From the NCBI GenBank assembly GCA_963737015.1, contig CAVTQZ010000001.1:372001-436000 (forward strand): a DNA stretch of 64,000 nucleotides, read 5' to 3'. Shown here one piece after another: positions 63,130-64,000 of the stretch. The stretch's first letter is position 1. Every line of letters begins with the position of its first letter. The position numbers were made by a program, and so were the translations under genes. The stretch comes from CAVTQZ01 sp963737015. Its GTDB lineage: Bacteria; Actinomycetota; Acidimicrobiia; Acidimicrobiales; UBA8190. The notes beneath the pieces are model-generated. The model had not been told where the DNA came from, ran no database searches, and saw only the letters and a program-made list of their open reading frames with translations.

Positions 63130-64000
63130 CTAGGACGTGAGGACCCCGAGGGCGCTTTCGAAGACGTCCAAGGGCACCCGAAGGTCGTTTCGCTTGTGGT
63201 CGTTCGGGTTCGGCACGGAGTCGGTGACGAGATAGGTGAACGACTGACCGAGGGTTTCGGCGAGCGTCCAGAACACGTATGCGTGTCCTTCGGACGCCCA
63301 GCGCGGCTCGAGCAATTCGAGGTTCTTGCACCTGTTGTCCGCGAAGATCATGTTCGTCTGGCCCGCGCCGTGCGGTGCGACGATGGCCTCGGCCTGAGAG
63401 AACAATCGGGCCTGTTCGGAGATCGACATTTCGTCGGTCTCCACGATCTCGAAGCCGTGAGCATCCAGAATCGGCGTGAGCCCGCTCTCGTTCAACACCC
63501 GGGCGTGCCGCGCCCTGTTCCGCGAGATGTAGAACCGGCGGCACGGCTCAGGATTCCCGATCCCGACGGCCGAGAAGATCCTTTGGCGCAGCCACTCGAC
63601 GGCTTCGGGAACCTCCGCACCCGACGGGGGCATCGAGGCGAACCAGAGCCGTTCGACCTCCCAAACCTCCTCCCCTTGGAAGGTGAGGAGCTGCTCTTCG
63701 TGCAAGCCCAAGAGGTGCAGTGTCTCTCGCTTGTACGCATGAGACAACGGGGGGACGACGTACCTGACGTCGACAGGCAACCGATCCTCCACCCCGTGGA
63801 GCCGCAAGAGGCAATCGTGTATCCAGTGGTAGTAGTTGCTCGCGTTCGAGAACTTGCCGACCAGCGTGAAGTAGTCCCCCGATTTCTCCACACGGCGCGA
63901 GGGCATCGGCGCGCGGTACCCAGGGTCGATCTCGAGGAGGTTGAGCCCATAGACGGCTTCGGCTGCGAACTCGCCTCCCGGCAGGACGACCAACCCGCTC
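63130..64000 (-). CDS. Glycosyltransferase family 61 protein, 5' end outside the window
   Basis: The visible 290 residues match GT61/DUF563: FSNASNYYHWIHDCLLRLHG, RRFYISRNRARHARVLNES, SISEQARLFSQAEAIVAPHG and GAGQTNMIFAD, with the conserved HGAGxTN motif. The first part lies beyond 64000. Bacterial members act in capsule or exopolysaccharide synthesis. It precedes the GH38 gene by 21 bp, so the two are probably one transcript. Confidence 0.82.
   Translation of the reverse strand, partial: SGLVVLPGGEFAAEAVYGLNLLEIDPGYRAPMPSRRVEKSGDYFTLVGKFSNASNYYHWIHDCLLRLHGVEDRLPVDVRYVVPPLSHAYKRETLHLLGLHEEQLLTFQGEEVWEVERLWFASMPPSGAEVPEAVEWLRQRIFSAVGIGNPEPCRRFYISRNRARHARVLNESGLTPILDAHGFEIVETDEMSISEQARLFSQAEAIVAPHGAGQTNMIFADNRCKNLELLEPRWASEGHAYVFWTLAETLGQSFTYLVTDSVPNPNDHKRNDLRVPLDVFESALGVLTS

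Overview
The window is GC-rich, densely coding DNA from an actinobacterium, most likely Acidimicrobiia or a relative. The lineage call is inference. It rests on the mycobacterial-type imuA-imuB-dnaE2 mutasome with a Cheo-type LexA box, the F420 gene cofC together with two luciferase-like F420-type oxidoreductases, the gene order metG-tatD-(rlpA)-ksgA-ispE, bL37-like and bS22-like mini-ribosomal proteins, and very frequent ATGA/GTGA/TTGA stop-start overlaps.

Layout. 1-13.4 kb: a MarR/YceI pair, an alpha/beta hydrolase with an LLM oxidoreductase, a 5-oxoprolinase operon (pxpA, fused pxpBC), MgtC-like protein, hemerythrin coupled to a UdgX-type uracil glycosylase, a DinB-fold protein, a P450, an ATP-dependent DNA ligase, and a PNPOx-like protein coupled to a phytoene-desaturase-like flavoprotein. 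13.4-20 kb: an acyl-chain operon (LLM, SCPx-like thiolase, FabH-like synthase, nucleotidyltransferase, acylphosphatase), a NifU-like protein and an acyl-CoA dehydrogenase. 20-26 kb: a MarR-MFS-polysaccharide deacetylase operon, then an unusual Nramp-type transporter downstream of a soluble PRC/MgtE_N/CBS protein. 26-30 kb: a glycosyltransferase, methyltransferase, alpha/alpha-barrel protein and second methyltransferase. 30-43.5 kb: mainly housekeeping genes (aminopeptidase N, PfkB kinase, GDPD, ychF, rsmI, msrA, metG, tatD, rlpA-like, ksgA, ispE) with two tiny ribosomal-protein genes.

43.5-47.3 kb is a small decayed genomic island in the 3' end of a tRNA-Gln(UUG). It is bounded by a 32-bp att duplication, carries an integrase remnant and a TIGR02391 (Ymh) gene, and has been invaded at its left att site by an IS481-like element. 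47.3-49.1 kb holds small membrane proteins and a secreted G1 glutamic peptidase. 49.1-54.4 kb is the SOS mutasome, with a LexA box overlapping the first possible start of imuA. 54.4-57.3 kb has an orphan TraG/VirD4-like ATPase, a small partner protein, and a strongly promoted histone-H1-like gene. 57.3-64 kb has cofC, gpsA, a class III cyclase, a GH38 alpha-mannosidase and a truncated GT61 glycosyltransferase.

Sequence-quality warning. Several conserved genes, including metG (twice), are broken by single-base indels, mostly in homopolymers. The simplest reading is residual sequencing or assembly error, so the frameshifts in metG, dnaE2, hemerythrin and a methyltransferase should not be taken as pseudogenisation without read support.
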